Source: Shackletoniella antarctica
GTDB lineage: Bacteria; Cyanobacteriota; Cyanobacteriia; Phormidesmidales; Phormidesmidaceae
Assembly: GCA_003241845.1 (NCBI GenBank)
Contig: QBMN01000022.1
Coordinates: 1-36,922, forward strand
Direction of reading: 5' to 3'
DNA: 36,922 nt
The notes under the pieces were generated by a model. It saw only the letters and a program-made list of their open reading frames with translations, had not been told where the DNA came from and did no database searches. Position numbers and translations under genes: made by a program. Position 1 is the stretch's first letter. Each line of letters starts with the position of its first letter. Below, in pieces: positions 1 through 7,160 of this stretch.

Positions 1-31
1 CCACGTCCCGCTCGGAACCGTCCCTTGGTCT

Positions 32-259
32 CTACGCCCTACCTTTTAGATATCGATTGAACGACCCCTTGGCCGAAACGATGATAGAGGCCGGATTCAG
101 ATCAATATTACCTTTGTTTAGCTGATTCACAATCGTGCCTGTTGTCCAGTCTGTTCCCCAGATGACAGCCTGATGGAAGTCAGCTAATTGAACAATTACA
201 TCATCTTCGTTTTCTTGGCCAACATTTTCTGCTTCGTCAAAAATACTCATTTGGTTCAT
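32..259 (-). pseudogene. DUF262 (GmrSD-like) N-terminal fragment
   Basis: The reading frame gives 75 residues. An acidic start (MSIFDEAENVGQENEDD) is followed by LADFHQAVIWGTDWTT and NKGNIDLNP. This resembles my recollection of the N-terminal end of DUF262/GmrSD-type proteins, where IDL-NP is normally followed by a conserved FQRR-type motif. Here the frame instead runs into unrelated residues and stops. A GRRDQG-like stretch appears in another frame around 12-40, which suggests an insertion or indel soon after the NP residues. In restriction systems DUF262 is the nucleotide-hydrolysing part; nothing of that activity can survive in this fragment. The rest of the gene would lie beyond the left edge. 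Family assignment is from motif memory; the disruption is seen directly. Confidence 0.5.
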
Positions 260-514
260 TTGTGTCTTATTGTTAGATCGTCAGTCGCGTATCCATGATA
301 TTTGATTGTCTTTGAAGACGCGATAACCAAGCTGTATACGTTTTTGATTTTAATCCATATGATTCTTGGTTTTATTGTTGTGATTCTAAAGAAATATGCG
401 AATAAAGTATTCAGTCCTTAAGTTTAGAAAACTTATGTTCTTGATCGTATAGCCTCAGGCCAATTTTACAGTAAGCGATATTGTAAGAGGATGAGTAATT
501 CCAGAGAACCTTTT

Positions 515-621
515 ATATAGCGGTTCTCACTTGGATGAGGTGCAGGTTAGCTACCCCAGTCTACGAGTTTCTAGGCTTCTCTCAGTCGAGGTGTATCTCA
601 TGTGTCCAGGAACCGCTATAT
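515..621. mobile_element. MITE-like element with 12-bp terminal inverted repeats
   Basis: ATATAGCGGTTC (515-526) is exactly inverted as GAACCGCTATAT (610-621), enclosing 83 nt with no reading frame. The next bases inside both ends also resemble each other (about TGGATGAGGTGCA on the left against the complement of TGTATCTCATG on the right), so the original repeats may have been about 30 bp. The outer bases are TA-rich, as expected for elements mobilised by IS630/Tc1-type transposases, but a target duplication cannot be proven. No transposase is encoded, so it would depend on one elsewhere. Confidence 0.6.
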
Positions 622-804
622 TCTGTTGGACTATATGGTTGACGAGAAGTGATCGCACGACTATGCTCTTACATTAAGCCGTTCATCAGAACGGTGGCCA
701 CACAGAACTCGAAAATCTTGGCGCTGTCCGCAGGTGTTGACTCCACCTACGAACAGCTAACCCCGCAAATCTAACAGGCAGATTGCGAGGCTAGGCTCAT
801 CGTA

Positions 805-847
805 CCCTAGCCCCCTCAGTTTGCACTTCAACTGCGGGTGGCTAGGG
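805..847 (+). terminator. Hairpin upstream of the 896 gene
   Basis: CCCTAGCC (805-812) pairs with GGCTAGGG (840-847), with an inner CAGT/ACTG pairing, and is followed by TTTT. It has terminator form, but no gene ends upstream on this strand, so it may be a leader hairpin or attenuator for the gene starting at 896. Confidence 0.4.
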
Positions 848-895
848 TTTTCGCGTTCTGTTTTCTTCCCCCAACCACAAAAGGAAACAGAACCG

Positions 896-1216
896 ATGTT
901 TGAATATCTCGAACCCGACCCCAGCGACAACCCAGGGGCCAACGAAGGGACCGGGTCCCTACCGCTACCATCAGGGATTGGCGGTCAAGACAAAGGAACC
1001 CGGTCCCTAAAGCCCCTAACCCCCGAAAAAGTGCGCCACATGCTCTACGGCAGCCTGGCCGGGATTGACCGCACCATCAAAATTCTCCATGCGATCGGCT
1101 ACGCCGACCCCAACGATTGGAGCGACCCCATCCCCGTGCCCCCCAGCGCCGAGGGTGCGATCGCCACCGCCGCCCAGTGGATGGTGATCATGACCAAAAC
1201 CGTGCTGCTAGAGTAG
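896..1216 (+). CDS. Conserved cyanobacterial small protein
   Basis: 106 residues from ATG 896 (MFEYLEPDPSD), preceded by AAAGGAAACAG as a plausible ribosome site; a start further upstream at 821 is unlikely because that part reads through the 805-847 hairpin. Residues 1-40 are an acidic, Gly/Ser-rich linker. The compact C-terminal part (about 45-106) contains KVRHMLYGSLAGIDRTIKIL, then GYADPNDWS and a hydrophobic end. I recall similar short proteins in other cyanobacteria but no function. The DNA of the linker carries two palindromic 15-mers (946-960 and 994-1008) of the type found between genes elsewhere in the window, so the linker may have grown by repeat insertion. No membrane segment is evident. 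Confidence 0.7.
   Translation: MFEYLEPDPSDNPGANEGTGSLPLPSGIGGQDKGTRSLKPLTPEKVRHMLYGSLAGIDRTIKILHAIGYADPNDWSDPIPVPPSAEGAIATAAQWMVIMTKTVLLE
946..1008. repeat. Paired 15-nt palindromes inside a coding region
   Basis: AGGGACCGGGTCCCT (946-960) and AGGAACCCGGTCCCT (994-1008) are each near-perfect palindromes, and are reverse complements of each other except for one base. They lie in frame in the linker of the 896 gene, each encoding a Gly-Thr-x-Ser-Leu stretch. The layout matches the pairs at 1228-1293 and 5026-5089. Confidence 0.7.
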
Positions 1217-1227
1217 CGACAGAGCCA

Positions 1228-1293
1228 AGATCCCAGGGTTCTGGTGCAAAACTTGCTGTCTTGGCCATAGCCCCCGCTAGAACCCTGGGATCT
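1228..1293. repeat. 15-nt inverted pair after the 896 gene
   Basis: AGATCCCAGGGTTCT (1228-1242) is exactly inverted as AGAACCCTGGGATCT (1279-1293), with 36 nt between; CTGGTGC (1241-1247) and GCACCAG (1304-1310) also pair. It begins 11 nt after the stop codon at 1216, so the transcript could fold into a 3' end structure, though no T-run follows. Same layout as the pairs at 946 and 5026. Confidence 0.7.
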
Positions 1294-1417
1294 CCCTTCT
1301 ACAGCACCAGTGCTGACTAACCACCTCATTGTCGCTGAGACGATCGATAGGCGTCAGATTTGCAATACTTTAGAAATACCCTTGTTGCTAAAGTCCTGTT
1401 GCTGACCCCATTGATCT

Positions 1418-2860
1418 ATGACTGCCGCCAACCCCCTGCTCGCCCTCGACTACCTACCCGCCCTAGAGTCCCTGGGAGATGACTACTACGACATCGTTGC
1501 CGCCGCCGAGTTTTCGCAGCATATCCTGCGGTTTCGCAACGACGATTTGGTGCGATCGCTCGGCCCCGACCCCGCCACCGTCAGCGATGACGACTTTATT
1601 GAGGCCTTTGGCAAGTTTCAGGGGCGCGAACCCTTTTTGGCCCTGCGCTACCACGGCTACCAGTTTGGCGAATACAACCCCTTTTTAGGCGACGGGCGCG
1701 GCTTTCTCTACGGCCAGGTGCGCGGCACCGACGGCACCCTCTACGACTTTGGCACCAAAGGCTCTGGCACTACGCCCTACTCGCGCGGCGGCGACGGCAT
1801 GCTCACCCTCAAGGGCGGCGTCCGCGAGGTGCTGGCCTCCGAAGCGCTCCACGCATTGGGGGTCAACACCTCCCGCGCCTTCAGCCTAGTCGAAACCGGG
1901 GAAGCCCTCTGGCGCGGCGATGAGCCTTCGCCCACGCGATCGGCGGTGCTGGTGCGCTTTAGCCAGTCGCACATTCGCTTTGGCACCTTTGAGCGGCTGG
2001 ACTATCTCAACCGCCCCGATCTAATCGCCAAACTGCTAGAGCATGTGATCGATATCTACTACCCCGAGGCGCGGCTGTTTACCGATGCCCAAGAGCGGTA
2101 TTTGCACTTCTATAGAGAATTGTGCGATCGCGTTGCCCGCCTCGCCGCCCAGTGGATGTCGGTGGGCTTTTGCCACGCCGTGCTCAACACCGACAATATG
2201 TCGATCACCGGCGAAAGCTTCGACTACGGCCCCTACGCTTTTATGGATGGCTACGACCCCCGCTTTACCGCCGCCTACTTTGACTACGCCGGGCGCTACA
2301 GCTACGGCAACCAGCCGATCATCTGCCAGATGAATCTCAAGGCGCTGCAAAAGCCCCTCAAGCTGATCATGCCCGAGGCAGAGCTAGAAGCCGCCCTAGA
2401 ACCCTTCAAAGATCGCTACGCCGCCTACTACCAGCAGCGCATGCTCCGCAAATTGGGCTTTGAAGCCCTCTCAGACGACCTGGCCAGCACCCTGGTCAGC
2501 CAAACCATTGAGCTGTTGAGCGCTGTAGAAGTGGGCTACCACGATTTCTTTTTGGGCCTCACCCAGCAGTTCTCGCCAGATTGGCGCGACGATGCCAGCC
2601 AAATTTTTAGCACCACCCTGCAAGCTTCAGACCCAGCCGCCGCCGCCCCGCTCAAAACCTGGCGACAGACCTATCACCGCTGTTTGCAAAGCCTGGCTCC
2701 AGAGGCGATGGCAGGCATGGCGTCTTTGCTGAAAGGCACCAACCCTCAAACCGTGCTGCTGCGCCCCGAAATTGAAGCTATCTGGGAACCCGTCACCACC
2801 ACCGACAACTGGCAACCGTTCTACGACCTGCTGCACAAAATCCAGCATCCGTTTGGTTAA
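1418..2860 (+). CDS. selO: Protein adenylyltransferase SelO (YdiU family)
   Basis: 480 residues, the normal length of this pseudokinase-fold family, which transfers AMP from ATP to Ser, Thr or Tyr of target proteins and is linked to redox stress responses. The phosphate-binding region [14 protein letters not shown] starts at K114 and is followed by [14 protein letters not shown]. The metal and catalytic segment [16 protein letters not shown] starts at N257; N260 and D269 align with the Mg ligand and catalytic Asp of the E. coli enzyme (N247 and D256). The ATG at 1418 ([20 protein letters not shown]) fits the family. No selenocysteine TGA is seen near the C-terminus, as in many bacterial members. 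It appears monocistronic, followed by a chain of hairpins. Confidence 0.93.
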   Translation: MTAANPLLALDYLPALESLGDDYYDIVAAAEFSQHILRFRNDDLVRSLGPDPATVSDDDFIEAFGKFQGREPFLALRYHGYQFGEYNPFLGDGRGFLYGQVRGTDGTLYDFGTKGSGTTPYSRGGDGMLTLKGGVREVLASEALHALGVNTSRAFSLVETGEALWRGDEPSPTRSAVLVRFSQSHIRFGTFERLDYLNRPDLIAKLLEHVIDIYYPEARLFTDAQERYLHFYRELCDRVARLAAQWMSVGFCHAVLNTDNMSITGESFDYGPYAFMDGYDPRFTAAYFDYAGRYSYGNQPIICQMNLKALQKPLKLIMPEAELEAALEPFKDRYAAYYQQRMLRKLGFEALSDDLASTLVSQTIELLSAVEVGYHDFFLGLTQQFSPDWRDDASQIFSTTLQASDPAAAAPLKTWRQTYHRCLQSLAPEAMAGMASLLKGTNPQTVLLRPEIEAIWEPVTTTDNWQPFYDLLHKIQHPFG

Positions 2861-2879
2861 TCGACTCTGGCCACAATCA

Positions 2880-2996
2880 CCAGGGAGTGAACTCCCTGGC
2901 TCACAGCGAAAGTCTGCTAAAGCAGACTGGGATAGTCAGCCTCTAATCCTCTTCAGAGGATTTCGGCTTTGAGCCTTGGACTTCTAGTCCTAGGCT
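2880..2996. repeat. Chain of four consecutive hairpins
   Basis: Four perfect or near-perfect hairpins follow each other: CCAGGGAGT/ACTCCCTGG (2880-2899, 2-nt loop), AGTCTGCT/AGCAGACT (2911-2928, 2-nt loop), AATCCTCT/AGAGGATT (2945-2962, 2-nt loop) and AGCCTTGGACT/AGTCCTAGGCT (2972-2996, 3-nt loop, one mismatch). Stem sequences differ while spacing (11-17 nt) and tiny loops are kept. The chain starts 20 nt after the selO stop, so the first may also act as a 3' end. Similar chains occur between genes in filamentous cyanobacteria, from memory. Confidence 0.75.
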
Positions 2997-3141
2997 TAGC
3001 GGCCAATCCAAGCGATCGCCCCCTAAATCTGCCCCACCTTGGCAGGGCTGGCAATGCCCACCTACAGATCTTTTGGCAGGGGTGAGCATGACACCCCTAG
3101 GTAAACTGAGATACATAACCTCTTTTAGATGATCTAAACCC

Positions 3142-3462
3142 ATGGCCGACGACCCCACCTCCAGCGCCCCTACTCCCACCGCCAAGATTCTTCAGTGCTT
3201 TAGCGGTTCTTTTGTGGCGGGCACCATCGCCATGCTGGCCTACCGCCTGATGCTCTCCATCGCCGCCAACTTCGCGGCTCGGCCTGTGCTATCAGACAAC
3301 CCAGCCGTAGCGAATATTTCATCCGCCGTGCGCACCCTGGTGGTGGGTATGGCCGCTTTAGGGGCCGGGATCTTTGGTCTAGCCGCCGTGGGGATATTCT
3401 TGCTGGGGGTGCAGCTATTGTTTCAGCGCCTCACCGGGCGACCCTCCACCCTGCAAGATTAG
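3142..3462 (+). CDS. DUF3082 family membrane protein
   Basis: 106 residues with two hydrophobic segments: about residues 22-48 (GSFVAGTIAMLAYRLMLSIAANFA) and 65-94 (LVVGMAALGAGIFGLAAVGIFLLGVQLLF). Between them is SDNPAVANISSAVRTLVVG, which is typical of DUF3082 proteins of cyanobacteria and plastids. No enzymatic motif; the role is unknown and presumably in the thylakoid or plasma membrane. It lies 45 nt before the photolyase gene on the same strand and could be co-transcribed with it. Confidence 0.8.
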   Translation: MADDPTSSAPTPTAKILQCFSGSFVAGTIAMLAYRLMLSIAANFAARPVLSDNPAVANISSAVRTLVVGMAALGAGIFGLAAVGIFLLGVQLLFQRLTGRPSTLQD

Positions 3463-3507
3463 CAACCTGCGTAACAATGAAGCAGGCGATTTTAAGGATG
3501 CAGCGCA

Positions 3508-5007
3508 ATGGCGATCGGGGTTTGGGTACTGGGCAATCAGCTGTGGCAAGACCAGGCGGCTCTGGCCAGTTGCGAGGGCCAAGCTGCCCCGGTTCTCCTT
3601 ATAGAATCCACTGAGTTTGCTAGAGAACGCTCCTACCACCGGCAAAAGCTGGTGCTGGTGTGGTCGGCCATGCGCCACTTTGCCGACGAGCTGAAGAATG
3701 CCGGGTGGGCGGTTACCTACAGCATGGCCGACAACACCGAAACCGCTCTGCGCGACTGGCTCAAAGCCAAAAACATTACCGAACTGCGAATTATGGATGC
3801 GGTGGATCATCCCTTTACCGCCTGGCTAAAGAGGCTGGATCTGCCCTGCAAGCTGACGATTCTCGACAACAACCTGTTTCTCTGGAGCATCGCCAACTTC
3901 AACACCTGGGCCGACCAGCGCAAGGGCCTGCTGATGGAGAGCTTTTATCGCGAAGGCCGCAAGCGCTTCGACGTGCTGATGGCGGGCAAAGACCCCATCG
4001 GCGGCCAGTGGAACTTTGACAAAGACAACCGCAAGCCCCCCAAGGGCAAGCTCAACACCCCCACCCCCCGCTGGTTTGAGCCAGACGCCACCACCCAGGC
4101 GGTGATCGACAGGGTTGAAAAGCTAGAGATGCCCACCTTTGGCGACGCGACCCCCTTCAACTGGGCCATCACCCGTGACCAGGCGCTGCAAGTGCTAGAT
4201 GTATTCATTGCCGAGCGGCTGGAGACCTTTGGCCCCTACCAAGATGCGATGGTCACAGGCGAAGACACCATGTGGCACGCGCTGCTGTCGCCCTACTTGA
4301 ACCTGGGTTTACTGCATCCTTTGGAGGTGATCGAGCGGGCAGAAGAGGCCTTTGCCGAACGCGACCTGCCGCTCAACAGCGTGGAGGGCTTCATTCGCCA
4401 GGTGATGGGCTGGCGCGAATACATGCGCGGTCTCTACAGCCACTTTGACGCCGACTACGCCCAGCGCAACTGGTTTGACCACCAGCAGCCCCTGCCCGAG
4501 TTTTTTTGGACGGGCGAAGTAGAAATGAACTGCCTGCATCAGGCGATCGCCCAAATCCACCGCACTGGCTACGCCCATCACATTCAGCGGCTGATGATTC
4601 TCAGCAACTTTTCGCTAATCGCCGGGTTTACGCCTCAGGCGGTCGAAAACTGGTTTCACGCGGTGTTTATCGACGCCTACGACTGGGTGATGCAGACCAA
4701 CGTGATTGGCATGGGGCTGTTTGCCGATGGCGGGCTGCTGGCCTCTAAGCCCTACGCCTCGTCGGCCAACTATGTGAACAAAATGAGCGACTACTGCAAA
4801 GGCTGTCGCTACAACCACAAAGCGCGCACCGGGGAAGACGCCTGCCCGTTTAACTTCTTTTATTGGGACTTTCTCCACCGCCACCGCGACAAGCTGCAAG
4901 CCCAGGGCCGCATGAGCTTTATTCTCAAGAACCTAGACAGGATGGATCAGGAAGAACTAGACGCCATTCACCAGCAGGCGCAGGACTGGCACGCAGCTCA
5001 CTCATGA
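3508..5007 (+). CDS. FeS-type photolyase/cryptochrome (DPRP family)
   Basis: 499 residues, typical of the deoxyribodipyrimidine photolyase-related family (FeS-BCP, CryPro), whose Agrobacterium member PhrB repairs (6-4) photoproducts using FAD, a lumazine antenna and a 4Fe-4S cluster. The N-terminal antenna domain begins GVWVLGNQLW. The C-terminal FAD domain has MGWREYMRGLY. The four cluster ligands are C342, C430, C433 and C446, with spacings (88, 3, 13) identical to PhrB C350, C438, C441 and C454. The ASKPYASSANYVNKMSDYC segment is also characteristic. ATG 3508 follows TAAGGA with good spacing. Repair of UV damage is the likely role; a purely sensory role is possible. Confidence 0.93.
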   Translation: MAIGVWVLGNQLWQDQAALASCEGQAAPVLLIESTEFARERSYHRQKLVLVWSAMRHFADELKNAGWAVTYSMADNTETALRDWLKAKNITELRIMDAVDHPFTAWLKRLDLPCKLTILDNNLFLWSIANFNTWADQRKGLLMESFYREGRKRFDVLMAGKDPIGGQWNFDKDNRKPPKGKLNTPTPRWFEPDATTQAVIDRVEKLEMPTFGDATPFNWAITRDQALQVLDVFIAERLETFGPYQDAMVTGEDTMWHALLSPYLNLGLLHPLEVIERAEEAFAERDLPLNSVEGFIRQVMGWREYMRGLYSHFDADYAQRNWFDHQQPLPEFFWTGEVEMNCLHQAIAQIHRTGYAHHIQRLMILSNFSLIAGFTPQAVENWFHAVFIDAYDWVMQTNVIGMGLFADGGLLASKPYASSANYVNKMSDYCKGCRYNHKARTGEDACPFNFFYWDFLHRHRDKLQAQGRMSFILKNLDRMDQEELDAIHQQAQDWHAAHS

Positions 5008-5025
5008 TCGCCGCCCCAGCAATCG

Positions 5026-5089
5026 AGAAACCGGGTTTCTGTGCTTGTAGCTGTAGATCTTAGAAACTCCCCAAAGAAACCCGGTTTCT
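5026..5089. repeat. Paired 15-nt palindromes after the photolyase gene
   Basis: AGAAACCGGGTTTCT (5026-5040) and AGAAACCCGGTTTCT (5075-5089) are each palindromic around one central base and are exact reverse complements of each other, 34 nt apart. Either each folds alone or the two pair in one long stem. They start 18 nt after the photolyase stop and may form the 3' end of that transcript. Confidence 0.8.
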
Positions 5090-5230
5090 GCCGCGAACAA
5101 GTTGTGTTTTGTGACGGTTTGGGAGCGCGATCGCAGCCTCCCCAACCCAGAAAGTTAGAATTCAAGGGTGAATTCCTCTGGGAGATCCCCCCAGCCCCCT
5201 TGTGAAGGGGGTGCTTGAACAGCTCTCTAT

Positions 5231-5300
5231 AGCGAGAGTTGGGGAGCGATAGTTGGGGAGCGAGAGTTGGGGAGCGAGAGTTGGGGAGCGATAGTTGGGG
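5231..5300. repeat. Five 14-nt tandem repeats
   Basis: Five direct copies of AGCGAGAGTTGGGG or AGCGATAGTTGGGG at 5231, 5245, 5259, 5273 and 5287; the only variable base is the sixth (G or T). The run ends about 65 nt before ATG 5365, so copy number could alter promoter spacing. Confidence 0.9.
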
Positions 5301-5364
5301 GGATCGATGCTGACCAAGGCTCGTCTCAACGCAGCGAGCAACGCCGTAATCTTGACTAAATACT

Positions 5365-5820
5365 ATGGTTCAAACTGCACCTCAGATCCCAGCCAGCACC
5401 CTGCCCGCCGATAGCTACGTGGTGGTGGGTCTAGCCACCTGCTACCTGCGCCAAGAGGGCGAAACCCTGGAAATTCAGGTGCTAGAGCCAATTCCCTCGG
5501 CCTACCTGCAATCGGTGCTCCAGGGCATTCCCACCTCCTACACCGCCATCTGCGGTGCCACCCTCGCCCAGGCTCAGGCTCTCGACCTTTCCGAAATTGC
5601 CGCCGCCCCGGCCCAGCCCTGCGCCGACTTTGAAGAGCGCCTTCAGGCCGCTGCCCGCACCTACCAGTCTCAGCCCGAAGCGGTCAACCTGGTGCCCGTG
5701 GGTACCGTCAAGCGCGACCTCAACCACTCCACCGAGCGCAAGCGGGTGCTCAACAGCCAGCGCAAAATCTCCAAAAACGACAACGTGAAGCAGCACAAGT
5801 ACACCCACGAAGTGCTGTAG
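5365..5820 (+). CDS. Conserved cyanobacterial hypothetical protein
   Basis: 151 residues. The N-terminal half is a mixed domain (SYVVVGLATCYLRQEGETLEIQVLEPIPSAYLQ) and the C-terminal tail is strongly basic and conserved-looking (VKRDLNHSTERKRVLNSQRKISKNDNVKQHKYTHEVL). I recall proteins with this tail across cyanobacteria but no function; the basic tail suggests RNA, DNA or membrane contact (inference). No signal peptide or membrane segment. The stop codon lies inside the 34-nt palindrome shared with the convergent fur gene, so the two transcripts probably end at the same structure. Confidence 0.75.
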   Translation: MVQTAPQIPASTLPADSYVVVGLATCYLRQEGETLEIQVLEPIPSAYLQSVLQGIPTSYTAICGATLAQAQALDLSEIAAAPAQPCADFEERLQAAARTYQSQPEAVNLVPVGTVKRDLNHSTERKRVLNSQRKISKNDNVKQHKYTHEVL

Positions 5821-5847
5821 GGGCGCACGGCCGTGCGCCCCTACAGC
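5814..5847. terminator. 34-nt perfect palindrome between convergent genes
   Basis: A perfect palindrome with arm GCTGTAGGGGCGCACGG and no spacer. It contains the stop codon of the 5365 gene (5818-5820) and ends one base before the fur stop codon (5849 on the minus strand). It has no strong T-run. It is best read as a two-way transcript end built from a dispersed GTAGGGGCG-type repeat. Confidence 0.65.
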
Positions 5848-5848
5848 C

Positions 5849-6304
5849 TTAGAGCGGCAAAATTGATCGCTGGCAGGTGGGGCAGATGCCGTGGATCAGC
5901 AGCTGGCAGTCGAGAATGTGATAGCCCGAGCGATCGGCGGTTTTGGCCCCCACCTTGAGCACCGAGTCATTTTTAAACTCGATGGTTTTGTTGCAGCGCA
6001 CGCAGATCAGGTGGTGGTGGTGGTGGGGAGCGGGCTGGTTGATTTCGTAGCGTTTTTGGCCTTCGGCTAGCTCTAGCTCGCGCAAGATGCCCATGCGCGC
6101 CATCAGCTTGAGGTTGCGGTAGATGGTAGAGAGGCTGATCGGTTCGCCTTCTTTCTCCAGCCGTTCGCAGAGATCTTCGGCGCTCAGGTGGGTGCTCTCA
6201 GGCAGGTTCTGAAAGGTTTTGAGCATGGTCTCTCGCTGGGGAGTCATGCGCCAGCCGCGCTCGTTGAGCTCGGCCTTTAGGGCTGATGGAGTGTAAGCCG
6301 CCAC
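5849..6304 (-). CDS. fur: Ferric uptake regulator (Fur/FurA)
   Basis: 151 residues. An N-terminal winged-helix DNA-binding domain (ELNERGWRMTPQRETML; ISLSTIYRNLKLMARMGILREL) is followed by the dimerisation domain with HHHHH at 94-98. Cysteines 101, 104, 133, 141 and 144 sit at the same positions as the five cysteines described for Anabaena FurA, including both CXXC pairs, so this is the FurA branch rather than Zur or PerR. With Fe(II) bound it represses iron acquisition genes; in cyanobacteria it also binds heme and responds to redox. The His-rich run and CXXC form the metal sites. Two TTATTGAGAAT elements upstream suggest autoregulation. The gene converges with the 5365 gene. Confidence 0.92.
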   Translation of the reverse strand: MAAYTPSALKAELNERGWRMTPQRETMLKTFQNLPESTHLSAEDLCERLEKEGEPISLSTIYRNLKLMARMGILRELELAEGQKRYEINQPAPHHHHHLICVRCNKTIEFKNDSVLKVGAKTADRSGYHILDCQLLIHGICPTCQRSILPL

Positions 6305-6342
6305 AGCGTGGTTCCTCCCCGCTAAATTTCAATAACTTGCTC

Positions 6343-6402
6343 TTATTGAGAATAGTAGCGAATTTGTCGGGGCACTTGCAATAGATTCCGGTTATTGAGA
6401 AT
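6343..6402 (-). promoter_or_regulatory. Two Fur-box-like elements upstream of fur
   Basis: TTATTGAGAAT occurs exactly at 6343-6353 and 6392-6402 (49 nt apart); on the fur strand they read ATTCTCAATAA. This resembles half of the TGAGAAT/ATTCTCA type Fur operator. They lie 39 and 88 nt upstream of the fur start, the right place for autoregulation, which is known for Anabaena furA. Function here is inferred. Confidence 0.5.
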
Positions 6403-6428
6403 GACTCCGAAGACTGCTTTAGATCTCT

Positions 6429-7160
6429 TCAGGTTTCAGCTTTAGATTGAGCCAGGGCGCGGGCGGCGGTAACCAGGGTGAGGGCAGCCAGGGGCGCGGT
6501 AACGGCCCTGAGAATGCAGGAACCGAGGGAAACAGGCTGGAAACCTGCCGCGATCGCCCCTTCTACCTCGTTCTCAGTCCAGCCGCCCTCTGGCCCAATG
6601 GCAACCACAGCGGGGATGGTCAGATCGCTAGCCTGGGCCACCGCCAGCAGGTGGGGCGCATCGCCCCGCGCTACGCAGATCCACTGATTGCCGTCCCCGG
6701 CCTGCTTGAGATAGTCGCGCCAGGGTAGCGGCGACAGAATCTCAGGCAGCAGCAGCCGTTCCGATTGTTCGGTGGCTTCGGCGGCAATGCGCTGCCAGCG
6801 CTCCAGCTTTTTGGGGTTGGGCTGGTGCAGAGTGCGATCGCTGATCACCGGCTGTAGGGTGCTCACCCCCAGCTCGGTGGTCTGGCGCACCACCTCGTCA
6901 AAGCCGCTGCCCTTGGGCAGGGCGATCACTAGGGCGATCGGGGCCTGGTTCGCCTCAGTAGACGGTGGGGCTGCAACCAGCGTTGCTAGGTCAGAGTCTG
7001 CCGTCAGCGTGGCGATCCACTGCTGCCCGTGGCCATCGAGGGCGACAAACTGCTGCCCCGCCCCCAGGCGCAGCACCCGGTATAGATAGTGCTGCTGGGC
7101 GCTAGTCAAGCGCAGATGGTCAGCCACCGCCTGGCTCGGCTCAACCATTAATCGCTGCAC
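6429..7160 (-). CDS. rsmE: 16S rRNA m3U1498 methyltransferase RsmE
   Basis: 243 residues, normal family length. RsmE methylates N3 of U1498 in 16S rRNA with S-adenosylmethionine in the assembled 30S subunit. An N-terminal PUA-like RNA-binding domain (MQRLMVEPSQA; HYLYRVLRLGAGQ) is followed by a SPOUT knot domain: ALPKGSGFDEVVRQTTELGV, then VAIGPEGGWTENEVEGAIAAGFQPVSLGSCILRAVTAPLAAL. The start is GTG 7160, four bases after AGGAGG on the minus strand; ATG 7148 is in frame but 16 nt from that site and would lose the conserved MQRL start. Confidence 0.95.
   Translation of the reverse strand: MQRLMVEPSQAVADHLRLTSAQQHYLYRVLRLGAGQQFVALDGHGQQWIATLTADSDLATLVAAPPSTEANQAPIALVIALPKGSGFDEVVRQTTELGVSTLQPVISDRTLHQPNPKKLERWQRIAAEATEQSERLLLPEILSPLPWRDYLKQAGDGNQWICVARGDAPHLLAVAQASDLTIPAVVAIGPEGGWTENEVEGAIAAGFQPVSLGSCILRAVTAPLAALTLVTAARALAQSKAET

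Larger units (their letters stand above)
260..895. other. AT-rich gene-free stretch
   Basis: No convincing gene on either strand. Positions 260-515 are visibly richer in A and T than the rest of the window. The only structures seen are the MITE-like element (515-621) and a hairpin before the next gene (805-847). It looks like accessory or decayed DNA next to the broken DUF262 fragment. Confidence 0.6.
5008..5364. other. Repeat-rich gap without genes
   Basis: No coding region. It holds, in order, a pair of 15-nt palindromes (5026-5089), a CCCCCTT/AAGGGGG hairpin (5195-5211) inside a TTCAAG/CTTGAA frame (5161-5166 and 5214-5219), and five 14-nt tandem repeats (5231-5300). The remaining part before ATG 5365 must hold the promoter of the next gene; no clear boxes are seen. 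Confidence 0.8.

Noticed and set aside
620-895. Structured RNA (6S, tmRNA or riboswitch) before the 896 gene
   Set aside because: One clear hairpin is present, but no match to the conserved cores that I can recall.
2036-2350. Frames opposite selO
   Set aside because: Shadow frames caused by high GC at third bases.
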